The notes beneath the pieces were generated by a model that worked only from the letters and a program-made list of their open reading frames with translations, was not told where the DNA came from and did no database searches. 64,000 nucleotides of DNA. Source: Endothia cerciana. Lineage: Eukaryota; Ascomycota; Sordariomycetes; Diaporthales; Cryphonectriaceae. Within the stretch, counting starts at the first letter, position 1, and the number at the start of each line of letters is the position of its first letter. A program made the translations under genes and the position numbers. The stretch lies in NCBI GenBank assembly GCA_026119935.1, contig JALRMH010000011.1, positions 682,001 through 746,000 on the forward strand. The letters run 5' to 3'. This document shows, piece by piece, positions 19,674-30,324 of the stretch.

Positions 19674-21037
19674 CTAAGCAGCCTGCGCGGCCTCCACCGG
19701 CCCCTCGGGCAGGTGGCTCGCAGCAATATTGCACTGGCGGAACAGCCGGACCTCGTCCTCCGCAAACGCCCCCACCACGCTATGGATCAGACCCCGGTTG
19801 TGGAAGAGCACCAGGTCGCCCTCCTGCCAGTCGTGGGCGTACACCTTGTTCGGGACGATGCCCTGCCTCTGCAGGCGGTAGACCGTGTCCCGGACCGCGC
19901 CCAGGTCCTCGACGACGGAGCCGTCCCTGAGGTGGAGCTTGCGCACCGCGGACGGGTGCACCTGCAGCGCCAGCCTGCCCGTGACGGGGTTCCTCCAGCA
20001 CATGGGGAGGACCTGGATCTTGTCCTCCTCGATCTCGGGGAGCTGGTCGAGCGGGATCTCCCTGCCCTCGGTCTCCAGCCCGAGGCCGGTGGACCGCGAC
20101 CTGGCGCCGCTCATCCAGATGTACGGGTGCGGGGCGTACTCGACCCTGGTGGTGCGCGCGAACTCCTGGTCCTCGGGAGACAGCGCATCGAACATCTCGT
20201 AGCCGCTCACGAAGGCCGTGGTGCCGAGCGGCACCTCCAGCTCGTCGCCCGTGCCGTCGTCGTAGCGGCAGACCTGCTTCCTGCCGCCGGGGACCTTGAC
20301 GGCGAGCAGGGTGGTCACGACGGGCGGGGCGAGGCCGTACAGCGCGGCGTCGATGTGCCACCTGTAGAACCGCGTGAAGTCAAGGTCCTCCTCGGGCGGG
20401 ACGGACGTGGCGTGGAAGGTCTTGTGGTGAGGGTGCCGGAGCTTTATGTCCTTCAGGCCTTCGTACTCTGGGACGAAGCCGTTGCCGATCACCTGGACCT
20501 GGGGCTGGTGGGCTGCGGAGGGTCAGGAGCAGGCTGTGCGAGGGTGGGTATGGAAGCACCTACGGATGGTCTTGAGATCCGGGTGTAGGATGGAGCGCTT
20601 TGCGTCGATGGTCTTCCCGTGGCCATATGATGTACTAGCAGGATCAAACCGCCGGGTGAGTTCGAACTGGGCCCTGGGGGTGACGTGGCTCTGGTTCTTG
20701 AAGACCAGGACCTGGTTGTTGAAGAGGGCATCACGGATCACATCGAAATCAGCATCTGCGGACGCATTAGTGATTTCTATGTGAGTAAGGTTAGGTTGGG
20801 GGATACTCACCGACGAGGTTACCGATTCAGCCTGGGGGAAGGGCATTACGGGTATAGATCTCGCCATACAGAAATGATACTCTATTTTTACGTGTGCATG
20901 TCACGATGCGGGTTGCACGATGTGTCTCATCGTATCTTACCAATGAGGTTCTCAATATCAACGTTGTCGACGACAGCGCCGAACTTGACGCCGGAGCCCT
21001 CGGGACGGGACAGTGGCTGAACTGTGATGGCAGGCAT
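19674..21037 (-). CDS. xanA: Alpha-ketoglutarate-dependent xanthine dioxygenase (XanA-type)
   Basis: Three exons: 20941-21037, 20564-20755, 19674-20512; introns of 185 and 51 bp. The product is 375 aa. Exon 1 gives MPAITVQPLSRPEGSGVKFG and VDNVDIENLI, joined to DADFDVIRDALFNNQVLVFKNQ. The second junction uses the GTAGGT donor, which restores KTIPHQPQVQVIGNGF; the other GT two bases downstream breaks the frame. TauD/TfdA-fold iron ligands are visible: HID within FYRWHIDAALYG and the distal His in LVLFHNRGLIHSVVG. In Aspergillus nidulans XanA hydroxylates xanthine to uric acid using Fe(II), O2 and 2-oxoglutarate; sequence, length (about 370 aa) and N-terminus fit that clade, though plain TauD relatives cannot be fully excluded. 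It has a long shared upstream region with purine-type regulatory motifs. Confidence 0.88.
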
Positions 21038-21050
21038 GACGGTGTCTGTC

Positions 21051-21084
21051 CTTCTTCTTCTTCTTCTTCTTCTTCTTCTTCTTT
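21051..21084. repeat. (TTC/GAA)n microsatellite in the xanA leader
   Basis: About 11 trinucleotide units, GAA in the xanA sense direction, ending about 14 nt before the ATG. It is likely in the 5' UTR. Confidence 0.9.
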
Positions 21085-21367
21085 TCCCTCTCTCTTCTCG
21101 AGGTTTTTTTCTTTCTTGTCTTCTTCGTTTTGACAAGTGAGGCCGAAGGGTGGGACAGATGTCAGGAATCGATCTTGGAAACAGTACTTGGACAGAGAGA
21201 ACCAAGATGACCCGGGGGAAAACGCGGAGTGCCTCCACGTTATTTATAGGGGAGCGGAGTCACTGGGAGCTCACTGGGGCTGCCCCTCAGGCGCCTCGGA
21301 AGCGCCCGAGAGCAAAGGACACCGCCGCCTCTACCACCACAGCAGGCCGCCGAGCCCCCTATGGCTT

Positions 21368-21381
21368 TCGGCCGCCACCGG
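21368..21381. promoter_or_regulatory. UaY-like site TCGG-N6-CCGG
   Basis: It matches the purine regulator UaY consensus TCGG-N6-CCGA at all but the final base and has a perfect CGG-N6-CCG core. It is 331 nt upstream of the xanA ATG and about 515 nt upstream of the divergent gene. Assignment is by motif and context only. Confidence 0.45.
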
Positions 21382-21406
21382 TGTCAGCGGTGGCCCGAAC
21401 CGGCAA

Positions 21407-21446
21407 CTATCTCTCATGGTAGAGATAAGCCGACCTCGAATGATAG
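21407..21446. promoter_or_regulatory. Cluster of three GATA (HGATAR) sites
   Basis: AGATAG (minus strand, 21407-21412), AGATAA (21423-21428) and TGATAG (21441-21446). Clustered GATA sites are typical of nitrogen-catabolite control by AreA/Nit2. Confidence 0.45.
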
Positions 21447-21896
21447 GCGGTTGATACGTGACGATACAATCACAGGAAGTAAGTTTGTCAGATTCCTTGT
21501 CTGATTGATAAACCTTGATTATATATATCTCGTTGGCATGTGACGAGGCCGTGCAGTTTTTCTGGGGGGAGGGGGGCCCAGCCTTGTGGGTTCTAAGGCT
21601 CATACTATGTATGTAATGTATATGTACTATGGTAGTAATTAGGTGACAAAAACGCCCTGCCTGTTACAGTACAACTCTGTGTCACCCACCCACCCGCAGC
21701 GGCTAGCAGGTTCCGCCCTCACTTTGCCTGCGTGCCTGCGCGAGTTGGCGCCTCGCGAGGCTGAAGGGGGGCTTGCCCCTCATCTTCACGTACGTGGGTA
21801 TGTAGCTCATCGCGGCGTACTAGGGGCCTCCGCCCTAAGCGAATACCATAATCACCCTGTGAGACTCTCTGTCCCGTGAATAGTACCCCTCTCTAG

Positions 21897-22397
21897 ATGG
21901 CCTCCCAAGACCCCTCGCTACAGATCCAGATCATCACCCCAAATACCCCCTCCCAAACACCCCTCCACCCCACGACCGTCTTCCTCGCGGGGCCCACCGA
22001 CGTCCCATGGCGCCAGGACTTCCTCGCCCTGCTCCGGCCACATCTCGGCGATCTCCTCCGGCCCGTCACCGTCTACGACCCCTTCCAGGCCAAGTGGGAC
22101 AGCACCTGGAGGGAGGACTACGCGCTCGACGAGCGGTTCAGGGCGCAGACGGACTGGGAGATGGACCGCATGGAATCCTCGACCCTGGTCGCCGTGTTCT
22201 TTGACGAGAGGAGCAAGGCGCCCGTGACGATGCTCGAGCTCGGGCTTTGTGCGCGGTCCGGGAGGGCCGTGGTGGGGTGTCAAGGGGGGTTCTGGAAGAG
22301 GGGCAATGTGCAGGCCGCGTGTGTGAGGCTCGGCGTGCCACTGGAGGAGACACTGGAGGGTCTGGCAGGCCGAGTGGCGTCAGCATTGAAGAGGTAG
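21897..22397 (+). CDS. Nucleoside 2-deoxyribosyltransferase-like protein
   Basis: Single exon, 166 aa. The fold of the small nucleoside deoxyribosyltransferase group is visible: a first strand with FLAGPTDVPWRQDF, then YDPFQAKWDSTWREDYALDE. Next is a helix (DWEMDRMESSTLVAVFFDE) and MLELGLCARSGRAVVGCQ, whose glutamate in MLELG occupies the place of the catalytic nucleophile of the family. Such enzymes transfer or hydrolyse the deoxyribose-base bond of nucleosides. Which base is used cannot be read here. Head-to-head placement with xanA suggests purine metabolism. Its 3' end lies about 210 bp from that of TRS85 (tail to tail). Confidence 0.8.
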   Translation: MASQDPSLQIQIITPNTPSQTPLHPTTVFLAGPTDVPWRQDFLALLRPHLGDLLRPVTVYDPFQAKWDSTWREDYALDERFRAQTDWEMDRMESSTLVAVFFDERSKAPVTMLELGLCARSGRAVVGCQGGFWKRGNVQAACVRLGVPLEETLEGLAGRVASALKR

Positions 22398-22606
22398 GAC
22401 GACCGCCTGTTCGAATAGTCCATCTCCCTGGTGAGGAAGGGGGGCATACCCCGTTTGCACTGGCAAAGGCTGGCGATGCAGAAGTGTGTTCAAAGCAGAT
22501 CAATTTCCAACGCTGGCCGGATGGCGCTGTCCCCATCGGATTAAATCTAAGATCTATCATGAGTTTACATATCGTCGTTGCGAGGTGCAAATTCTCCGGC
22601 TCCGGC

Positions 22607-24901
22607 CTAGCTGAAGCCGTCATCAGCTGCAGCCTTCTCGTCTCCTTGACCATCCGCCGGCTTGAGCGGCGTGGTCTCCAGGTTTCCGCCCGGGCCACCC
22701 GGGGGACTAGGCAGGCTCATCCGCCTCGAAGCGCGCTTGTTGGCCTGGGTTAGCGTCTCGGGCTCCTGCTGCTCCAGGACCTCAATCTCCTCAGATCCGT
22801 CCTCAGCGGCAGCGCTGTCCTCCAGACCGCCCTGCGCGAGGCCGTCCTTGAGCTGCAGGTGGAGCTTGGCCATGTGCTCACTGGCTAGGGACCAGGCGCC
22901 AATGCCATCCTCGCTCTGCAGCGAGGCGTACATCGTCCTCGCCTCGTTGAGACACCGTTGCGCCTGGATGTACTTGGCCTGGTCGATCCACGCCTGAGCG
23001 CCCAGGACACTCCAGAACGCAGATTTGCGCCGCCAGCTTCCCCAGGTCATGGACCCCACGCCCTGCTTCGTCGCACAACACACCGCCATGCGCTCCCTGA
23101 ACAGCGCGTCACCGATAGGCCCCACGATGCGGCTCTCCATGATACGTATCCCCCACTTGACGGCCTCGTCGACCGCCGGCCCACCACGCATGCGCAGAAG
23201 CTCAAGGCCAAGCGCCATGCAGCGGAGGGCTCCATACGGGGAGCTGCAGCGGGTGAGATACGAGTAGGAGGCCTGCTCGAGCATGGATACAATGTTGTCG
23301 AGGCGTGTCTTAGAGGACATGTTCGGCGGCATGATGAGGAGCGACAGTGCGGCCATCTCGTTGGCGGCCGCGTGGTACCTCCAGGCTTTATCATTGCCGA
23401 AGTCCGATCGAATGAGCTCGTATGTCGACATGGCTAACTTCCAGTCGCGGAGCATGAAGGCGTAGTCAGCCAGCTTGCGCATGATTGCCTCAGGGGCATC
23501 GGCGGTGTAGTAACCTCCTGCGTGGAAGTTGTTCGAGGATGAGCTCCCCGTTGAGTTCCTTGATCCACCGCCAAAGGTCGTGAACCTTTTCGATAGGCTC
23601 ATGAACCTCCCGCTGAAGCCCTTCCGTTTCGATGCGACCTGATCGTTCCATACGGAGATATTTCGCTCCATCGTTGGTATTATCGACTGGGTCACCATCT
23701 CACGGATGAAGGTCCGTATTGCTGTTGCGTCGGAATCGAATATATACCTCGTCGGATCTTCGAACTCCTCTTGGCCCTCGTGCGTTTCTATGTCAGCGAG
23801 CTCCTCCTGAGCGGTCATCCAGTCGCCCCGAGGCAGCGGTATGTTGTCGTCATCTGTCTCCGCGCTCTGGCTACTCCGTATCCTCAACAGGTGGCAGTGC
23901 AGCCCGAGATGTCTCTTCATCTGGTCGAACAGCGCCATGGTCTTCGAAATATCGCTGTTCTCTTCGTCGTGAACAAGTACGTAATAGCGCAGATACTCGG
24001 CGTCGATCCAGGGCGGCAATCTCCTGTCACCATTCGTCGATTCATGATAGAGCCTCCTAAACGTCTCGATGGGTGCCGGCTCGCGAGAACTCGCAGCTAT
24101 CACACACGCCACAGGGTGTGACCAGGACTCGTGCGCAGACATCGGTATACCCGAGAGCAGCCGTCGAAGGTAGAGCGCATAGTATGGTGATGTCACCTCC
24201 ATATCCAGCCCATGTGTCGTAGGCATGCTCGGCTGTATGAGATTCGAGAAGGACTGCTCGGCATACTTCAAGTGCCGGCTCACCACTGCCTCCACATCCG
24301 AGATCCTCCTTCCCGAGCTCGTCTGTCCTGGCGGTTGTCCATTCGCCGTCTTTAGCAGGCCGTCCGGTGGCTCGATGTTGTCTCCGAACTGTGTGAACCG
24401 CACCGAGAAGTCCTCCCATGACCTGCTCGAGCCGTTGCTGTCTCGTATCGTCACCTTCCCTGGCACGCGCTCGCCAAACGGCCTCAGCAGTTCCCACAGG
24501 CCCCGCTCGAAGCCCTTCTCCCTGACCAGCCCGTCCGTCTCCGGCGAGGCATATATGGCGACGTGTGGTACGAACGCCTTGAGTGTTAGGTTCAGCGGGT
24601 GGCCGGGGGTCGTGGCGGCGTCGGTGTCCACGAGGGCCTGCGTCAGTGCCACCGACCCTGAACGCCCTCTTGAGAACGGCCGCGCGGGAGAGCCCCTGCC
24701 GACGGGGGACATGGACCGGGAGCCTGGTGGCGTGAGGGTCGAGGCATAGAGACTGGCGGCGGAAGGGTGGGAGCGCCGTTGGGGGAGGCTGAGTTCGGAC
24801 TGTGACAGGGACATGCTGTCGATGGTGTTCTTCCTTACGGAGGCCGCCATGGGCGGGGAGCTGATGGGTTCGCCGGAGACGGAGTCATTGTCGACAGACA
24901 T
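22607..24901 (-). CDS. trs85: TRAPP III subunit Trs85 (TRAPPC8-like)
   Basis: Single exon, 764 aa from the ATG at 24899-24901. The open frame extends 10 codons further upstream but has no ATG there. Residues 1-100 are Ser/Pro-rich and disordered. The conserved block begins at LKAFVPHVAIYASPETDGLVREKGFERGLWELLRPFGERVPGK (shown in part), then FTQFGDNIEPPDGLL, LDMEVTSPYYALYLRRLLSG, HPVACVIAASS and RRLPPWIDAEYLRYYVLVHDE. The second half consists of helical repeats (YAFMLRDWKLAMSTYELIRSD, RCMALGLELLRMRGG, SVLGAQAWIDQAKYIQA), as in TRAPPC8/Trs85. This subunit targets the Ypt1/Rab1 exchange complex to autophagy and Golgi membranes. The C-terminal 80 residues are acidic and disordered, ending in Pro/Gly-rich sequence. 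Confidence 0.9.
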   Translation of the reverse strand: MSVDNDSVSGEPISSPPMAASVRKNTIDSMSLSQSELSLPQRRSHPSAASLYASTLTPPGSRSMSPVGRGSPARPFSRGRSGSVALTQALVDTDAATTPGHPLNLTLKAFVPHVAIYASPETDGLVREKGFERGLWELLRPFGERVPGKVTIRDSNGSSRSWEDFSVRFTQFGDNIEPPDGLLKTANGQPPGQTSSGRRISDVEAVVSRHLKYAEQSFSNLIQPSMPTTHGLDMEVTSPYYALYLRRLLSGIPMSAHESWSHPVACVIAASSREPAPIETFRRLYHESTNGDRRLPPWIDAEYLRYYVLVHDEENSDISKTMALFDQMKRHLGLHCHLLRIRSSQSAETDDDNIPLPRGDWMTAQEELADIETHEGQEEFEDPTRYIFDSDATAIRTFIREMVTQSIIPTMERNISVWNDQVASKRKGFSGRFMSLSKRFTTFGGGSRNSTGSSSSNNFHAGGYYTADAPEAIMRKLADYAFMLRDWKLAMSTYELIRSDFGNDKAWRYHAAANEMAALSLLIMPPNMSSKTRLDNIVSMLEQASYSYLTRCSSPYGALRCMALGLELLRMRGGPAVDEAVKWGIRIMESRIVGPIGDALFRERMAVCCATKQGVGSMTWGSWRRKSAFWSVLGAQAWIDQAKYIQAQRCLNEARTMYASLQSEDGIGAWSLASEHMAKLHLQLKDGLAQGGLEDSAAAEDGSEEIEVLEQQEPETLTQANKRASRRMSLPSPPGGPGGNLETTPLKPADGQGDEKAAADDGFS

Positions 24902-25641
24902 AGGCAAGGACGGGCTCGAAGCGGTCGGCAAAGCGTAGGCAGTGGTGGGTTACGGGAAAGAGGCCGGTAGCTCTCCTTGTTGCTCGTCAGAAAGCCGTCT
25001 GCTCCCTGCGTTATGCTGAGTGTTGGGCCACGATGGTCGGGTTCGGAGGGGCGACGCCTGGGTGGCTCTTTCACGTATGGATTGCTCGACCTTGGCGAGC
25101 ATGGGGCTGCAGGGCTTGTATTGAAGCTGACATGAGACAAAACCTCTTCTCTCACGGGCATTCCTTTGCTGCAGCAGTGCCAGGTTGTTATGTGACTGCA
25201 GAAAAGGTTCCGAGCTGAGTTGACGATTGACAGAGGGAGTTACAGGGCCGATTCGGGGAACTTCTGGGGCTTATCACCACTAGGGTAGTCAAGATACAGA
25301 TCCTAGATGCACTCCCCCCCCCTCCCCCAAGAGGGAGTCTGGGAAGACCACCAGGGGAAATTGGGGTATTCCAAGAAATTCTCGGGTTTTGTAGATATAT
25401 TCTAGGAAATAACACCAGGGCGGCGGAGGTAAGATGGAAGAGGAAAAAGGAGGGAGAAGAAGAAAAAAAAGGAGGGGGAAAAACGAAGAAAGAAAAGGTT
25501 GTATTGCCTGGCTTCTTCCTCTCACTCCATCATGAACGCATACATTGTCGAGGTTTACTTTAGAGGAAACTTCAACTTTCTACACAGGCACTACTCCTCA
25601 GGCTAATCTGGTCGGAGAAGCCTGCCTCTGTTGACCTTCCT
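24902..25641. other. Intergenic, TRS85 promoter and isochorismatase 3' flank
   Basis: It includes a purine-rich stretch near 25430-25500 and a C-run near 25313-25325. No gene is supported. Confidence 0.55.
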
Positions 25642-26401
25642 TTACATGTCTTCCCTCGTCAACAACTGCAATACCTCCTTTGTGGTAAGGACATCCCCAA
25701 TAGCGAACCCGCAGCCCCGGAGCCCACTCTCATGCTGCGTCTTGTTTGCAGACCCGCAAGCATCACTAACAAGCACCGTCTCATATCCGCGGTTAAACGC
25801 ACTCCTCGCCGTAGTGTCACTACACACACATATAGATCATAATCAACAGACATTCCCAGGGCGGGGACGGGATGGGGGTGGGCAGGCGACGTGCTTACCA
25901 GCAGCAGTCTGTCATGACACCACAGACCATTACCCTCTCGATTTTCGCCTCCTCCAGGATTTGCGCAAGATCGGTGTTGATGAAAGCATCGTAGGTGTTC
26001 TTATGTACGACCCTAATTCGGCTCTCTATCTGGGCCAGATACTTCTTCATCTCATCGTGCAGCTCCCAGTCCTCAGACCCATACGCGATCGAGCCGTCAG
26101 GACCCCACCTCCGGACGAGCTGGTTAGGAGAGGGTACGGCGGTGAGCTCCTCTCTGGTGTGGCCGTGCTGGGTGAAGATAACGAGCGCGGAAGCGGACTG
26201 CATACGTGAGATAAGTTTGGTGATGTTGGGAAGGGCGCTGGTGGCCATCGGCGCAAAAAACCTCTGCATATCGATAACGAGCAGAGCCGTCTTAGGCGCC
26301 ATGCCTGGAGACCTCGTGGGCGTGGACTGAGAGACAACCGAATTTGCCGATGATATCGAGACGCTAGTCAGACCTTTGGACGATTTGGAAAGGGAGGGCA
26401 T
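25642..26401 (-). CDS. Isochorismatase-like cysteine hydrolase
   Basis: Two exons, 25899-26401 and 25642-25819, with a 79-bp intron (GTAAGC ... GTGTAG); 226 aa from the first ATG of the frame. The core starts at MAPKTALLVIDMQRFF, with the conserved aspartate of the D-K-C triad. It continues through VIFTQHGHTREEL, VVHKNTYDAFINTDLAQIL (lysine) and VMVCGVMTDCC, which holds the nucleophilic cysteine two residues after a Thr-Asp. Splicing extends this to CDTTARSAFNRGYETVLVSDACGS, the typical helix after the nucleophile. Members hydrolyse isochorismate, nicotinamide or N-carbamoyl amides. The N-terminal 33-residue Ser-rich extension may be a targeting sequence or untranslated if the MAPK methionine is used. 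Confidence 0.88.
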
Positions 26402-27101
26402 GCGTGACGGAATGATGCCGCGACGAACGTGTGTCGCGCTTTGTGACGTCAATCGAGACGAATTGGATACGGTGGGGGAGACCCTTCAGGCTCACCCTCC
26501 TGGGAGGGCCGCTTCAAGATTTTGGGGACGCAATGCGAGGGTCTTCTCGACCTCGCAGCTACTCATATTTTTAACCGCACGAGGTGGACCTCAACGTACA
26601 CATGCCGCGCGTGTTGCAGTTATGGCCAGCGATGCCTTCTTACAGCCCACAGCGAAGGTATCATTACTCGGAAAGCGGCTAGAAGTCTCGGTTTAGCCCT
26701 CGTCATTCGAGAGATGTGATGTGCTCAGAGTGTGAGCCTGAAGGCTGACAAAGGCATCTCAGTTGAAATTGCACCGGTATTGAGCCACCACTCGCTGCCA
26801 CGCGGATCAGCTTGAGTACTGGCCGAGAAATGGTGGGCTCGAATCACCCAGCCAGAAGTAAGGACACCACCAGTGATATGCTGGGGATGGACAGGGAGCG
26901 TGGGCGAATCAGACGAGAACTCACAAGCACGGTTCAAAGGCAGCAGTATTTATCAAAGAGTGATGACCGTGGACAGTCTCATCCCTGCCCGGCAAGCCCC
27001 GTTGGCTTTCCCACGAGTTAAAATTACGAGGGCAGTAGTTCGAAAGGTTGCGAATGCCGAGATTGTCATTCAACACATTACAGAGCTGTATCGGTACATC
27101 C
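26402..27101. other. Intergenic between isochorismatase-like and Zn2Cys6 genes
   Basis: No gene is supported. An A-box/B-box-like pair near 26819-26845 is too closely spaced for a tRNA. Confidence 0.55.
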
Positions 27102-29549
27102 TCATTGGAGGACGTTGTTGCGCTCCAACAGAGCGTTCCAGTAATCCCAGTCCACAGGCGCCCACCCAGTGATGTCGACATCTGCCGTGAAGTTGCTGAA
27201 CATGCTGTCAAACCGCAGGTCCAGGTCCGGTCGGAACTGGCTCATCGTGTCGGCGCCCATGCCGCCCAGTGCAAAGGGTTGGTTGATATCGTTGTACCTC
27301 GTATCAACCTGCGTCGCAACCCCAGCGAGCTGGTGAAGCGCGGATGCCTCGGGGGGTATCGAGATCGATGCCATAGATGCGGTCCTCGCTTTTCTCGACT
27401 TTCGCTCCCGGAGCTCGATGATGATATTTGGCACCGGCAGAGGTTCAAGGTCCTTGCGTGCGATATCCGCCTCTCGGGCTTCCCATGCACGCAGCGTAAG
27501 CGCCCTGACGGCCGCGTAGAGCTCGTTCCGCGCATCCTCCAGCAGGGCAGGTCTGTATTTGTACATGTCCGATACAAGACGCCAGGCATTCTCGGTCAGA
27601 GGCGCGTCTGCGTCCTGGGTCCGGGATGCGATGAGCATGAAAACGAAGGCGTCGATCTGGAAGGCCACGTCAAGATGCCACGAGAATGTGTCGAGGGCTT
27701 TTGTGGATTTTCCCAGCACGTCGTACTCGACCATCTGGACACTGATCGAGAACAACATGTCCCTCTCGGCTCGAGGCATGGATTTGCCTTTGTACTGTGA
27801 GGGATGATGGGCCATCAGCCTCATCTTGCACACAGCTGACCGCACACCCCCTTCAGCCATGAGATGCAGCGGTATGGCGGAGTCCAGGTATTTTAAATAG
27901 GTGTCTTGCATATGAGCCTCGAACTGGTCGATGAGCTGGTCTTTCGTCCGGACAGGAACGTCAGGATCATGCAGCTTTCTGGCATGGAGCGTCATAAACT
28001 CGCCAACCTCGTAGCGACACAGGCAGACTTTGGACCCCGAGTCAGCAATCGAGTCCAACATGACACAAACATAGTCCACGTCTGGAGCGACCTCGACTCA
28101 CACGTCATCTCTGTTGGGCCTTTGTGGATCATGGGCATCTCAGCCATGTCAGGGTTGATATCCGCGTCGTTGAGGTTGGCAGGCAAGGGAGAGATGCGGA
28201 TCTCCTGAAGGGACGGCCTGATCCCGATCTGTGAATGACTCCGCCCGTCTATCCAGACAATCTGCCTCCAGAGCCGCCTTCGCAACTGCGAGTCATACAC
28301 CGAATCATTAGAAAGACCGCGGCCACCTTGCCCGGCCATCCTCAGCCCCAAGCGGACGGCAATGCCAGCGAGAAGCCAGAATGTCTGGACGTCGTAGATC
28401 TGCCGGGCGGGAAGCTGTAGATGGTTGTCAGTATGACTGTGTGCTCCTGCGGGAACATGGATAGCGCCAATACCAGAAAAACGACGAAGGCCTGGAGTGT
28501 GACGATACTCCGAGACTTCATGAAGGACGCGGCCGCGAGCGCCTGTTGGCAAGCAGAGAAGTATCGGCCCAGCAGCACCGTCTTCGGCCCGTTCAACTGG
28601 CTGTGGCAGTCTTCCTCCTTCAGTGACATCACAGCCGCTGCATAGATGGCGAAGAGCAGGGCTATGGATGGCTTGGGGACAGAGTCGAAGTCCTTGCTGG
28701 CCTCGATGACCTGAGGCTGGACGAGAGGCGCGTGTATGACCTTGGAGAGAGGGTTGACATTCTGGAGGAAGGTCTGCCACAACATGAACGCGTGCATGGG
28801 CGGGGGATGAAAGTCGCGAAGGTTGACGACATCGCGAATGGATGAAAAAAGTAAGGTGGAAGGATCCAGGAGAGAGTTCGGGTCTGGTTCCGCCGCCACA
28901 TCCTCTTCACTGGAGGACTTGTTTGCGCCCAGATCTTGGAACTAGGGGTCAGGCTTTAGTCGACAGTCTTTGCAGTACAAGTAGACAGGAGCAGCAGTCG
29001 AACCTCTTCAGATAAGCCGGTCCATAGATTCCTAGAATGTTGTCAATGTTATACCAGAGTTTTATGATGGGACCAACGGCTCGTGGTCACTGTGCAGGAG
29101 GACGTGAGGGTGAGGAATATAGGTTGGAGGAGCAGGCTGCCACATGGGGGAAATTTTGGATCATTATCTTACTGTCCAAAGGTCGGGACCTGGGGCCTCT
29201 CAGACCGTGGCTCTTCCTGTGTAGCTATCGGCCTGGTACCTGGGGCTCTCGAGGAGATCGAATCCGAACGAGGCCTCTCGTCTCTTGTTGAAGAATCATT
29301 TCGCTTGCGGCGCTTGTATGGCTGTCTCACGCCCGGGACACAGTCCACGCCGGCTCGAACACACCCACTGCAAGGGTTTCCTCTGTCACAGCGGACCTTC
29401 CGCTGCTTGCAGAGGAGACAAGAGTACTCTTGCTGTTGACCTGAGGCTCGGAACTGCGGTCCCGGGGCAGCAGGCGAAGACGAAGAGGCTGGGATCTGCG
29501 GTCTGGAAGAGAGCTCCGGCACAATCATGTTTGCCCGGGGGGTTGTCAT
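27102..29549 (-). CDS. Zn2Cys6 fungal-specific transcription factor
   Basis: Five exons: 29173-29549, 29004-29031, 28474-28941, 28102-28414, 27102-28027; introns of 141, 62, 59 and 74 bp; 703 aa with consistent phases. Residues 44-70 are a binuclear zinc cluster C-x2-C-x6-C-x5-C-x2-C-x6-C (SCLLCKQRKVRCDRGNPC ...), followed by the basic linker RQPYKRRKRN. The 28-nt exon 2 encodes NLWTGLSEE, joined to FQDLGANKSSSEE, the usual start of the regulatory domain. The fungal-specific domain follows (LRDFHPPPMHAFMLWQTFL, ARQIYDVQTFWLLAGIAVRLGLRM, RRRLWRQIVWIDGRSHSQIG and FCLCRYEVGEF, the last restored by splicing). A second transcription unit (FSH1-type hydrolase) starts 775 bp away in the opposite direction, a common arrangement for a regulator and its target. 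Confidence 0.92.
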
Positions 29550-30324
29550 CGAAGAGGGCTTATGGGCCGCTGACGTTCATGACTGAGTCGACTGTAAAAT
29601 TACATTTTGGCAGACGGTAGTCCGGCGGAGAGATGAGTCCTGTACGTCCGGATAAACAATGGCTCCTCTTCCTCTGAGCAGACCTCCTACACGAGCATCC
29701 GCGGGCTTTGGTCGAGAGGAGTCCGGCGCTGTCGGGCGCTACGAAGACCGCCCTCTGACGGTCTCGCAGACAAGCCCTAGTCGCCAACGCCGACATCCGG
29801 TGGGCGACCCGAGGGGCCTCAGCGCAGTGGGCCCGAGGTTCCCTTCAGGACGCGCACTCACCTACCTCTTTGCGAAACCCTCAGCCCGGCCGGGCTTGGA
29901 AGGAGAATGGCCTACAGAGACACGCGATCGCCGCATCCACATGAATTCGAGGCAGGCAGAGCGGTTGCATTCTCGAGTCTTCCAGAAGGATATCAAACAG
30001 GTGGACCAAGCCCGGCAATTGACCCTTGAGCCTCGCCTGGTGAACTGCTCAGGCCCGCGCCGGGGTTTCAGCACGGTGTTCCCCAGATATCTTTCGGACC
30101 CCGAGGTGAGTACAGTAGTACCAGCCCCTGGGCCGGCCTAAATGCCATACATCTAAGTAGACGACGTACCACAAGCTGTACGGACAGGCGGGCCATTCTC
30201 GTCTCACTTCGTCAGCTTCCACCGGACTTTCAGGGCAAGCTCTGCCTGAACACCTCATACGCCCTGCATCTGTCTTCCGGACCTCCCTCAACTTGATCCA
30301 AACCCACCGCCCCGGCTCCCAAAA
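29550..30324. promoter_or_regulatory. Divergent promoter region, Zn2Cys6 regulator / FSH1-type hydrolase
   Basis: A 775-bp head-to-head spacer. An open frame at 29659-30141 has no protein-like conservation that I can recognise and is treated as chance. Confidence 0.5.

Larger units (their letters stand above)
21038..21896. promoter_or_regulatory. Divergent promoter region between xanA and the deoxyribosyltransferase-like gene
   Basis: An 859-bp head-to-head spacer with a CGG-N6-CCG palindrome, three HGATAR sites within 40 bp and a polypurine repeat next to the xanA start. No ORF inside looks real. Confidence 0.55.

Noticed and set aside
19713..20588. 291-aa plus-strand frame opposite xanA exon 3
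   Set aside because: Shadow of the dioxygenase; no motif.
20756..20940. Possible cassette exon inside xanA intron 1 (after CCCCCAG, before GTGAGT)
   Set aside because: Joining it to exon 1 gives an immediate stop. Direct splicing restores family sequence, so the 185-bp stretch is taken as one intron.
26819..26845. tRNA-like A-box and B-box words
   Set aside because: The two words lie about 15 nt apart instead of about 30-60, and no acceptor or anticodon stem can be drawn.
28415..28473. Apparent frameshift in the Zn2Cys6 gene
   Set aside because: A 59-bp intron with a TACTGAC branch and CTACAG acceptor restores the frame and the expected FVVFLLPARQIYDVQTF sequence.
29659..30141. 160-aa plus-strand frame between the regulator and the FSH1-type gene
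   Set aside because: Low-complexity Arg/Pro composition; it occupies what should be promoter DNA.
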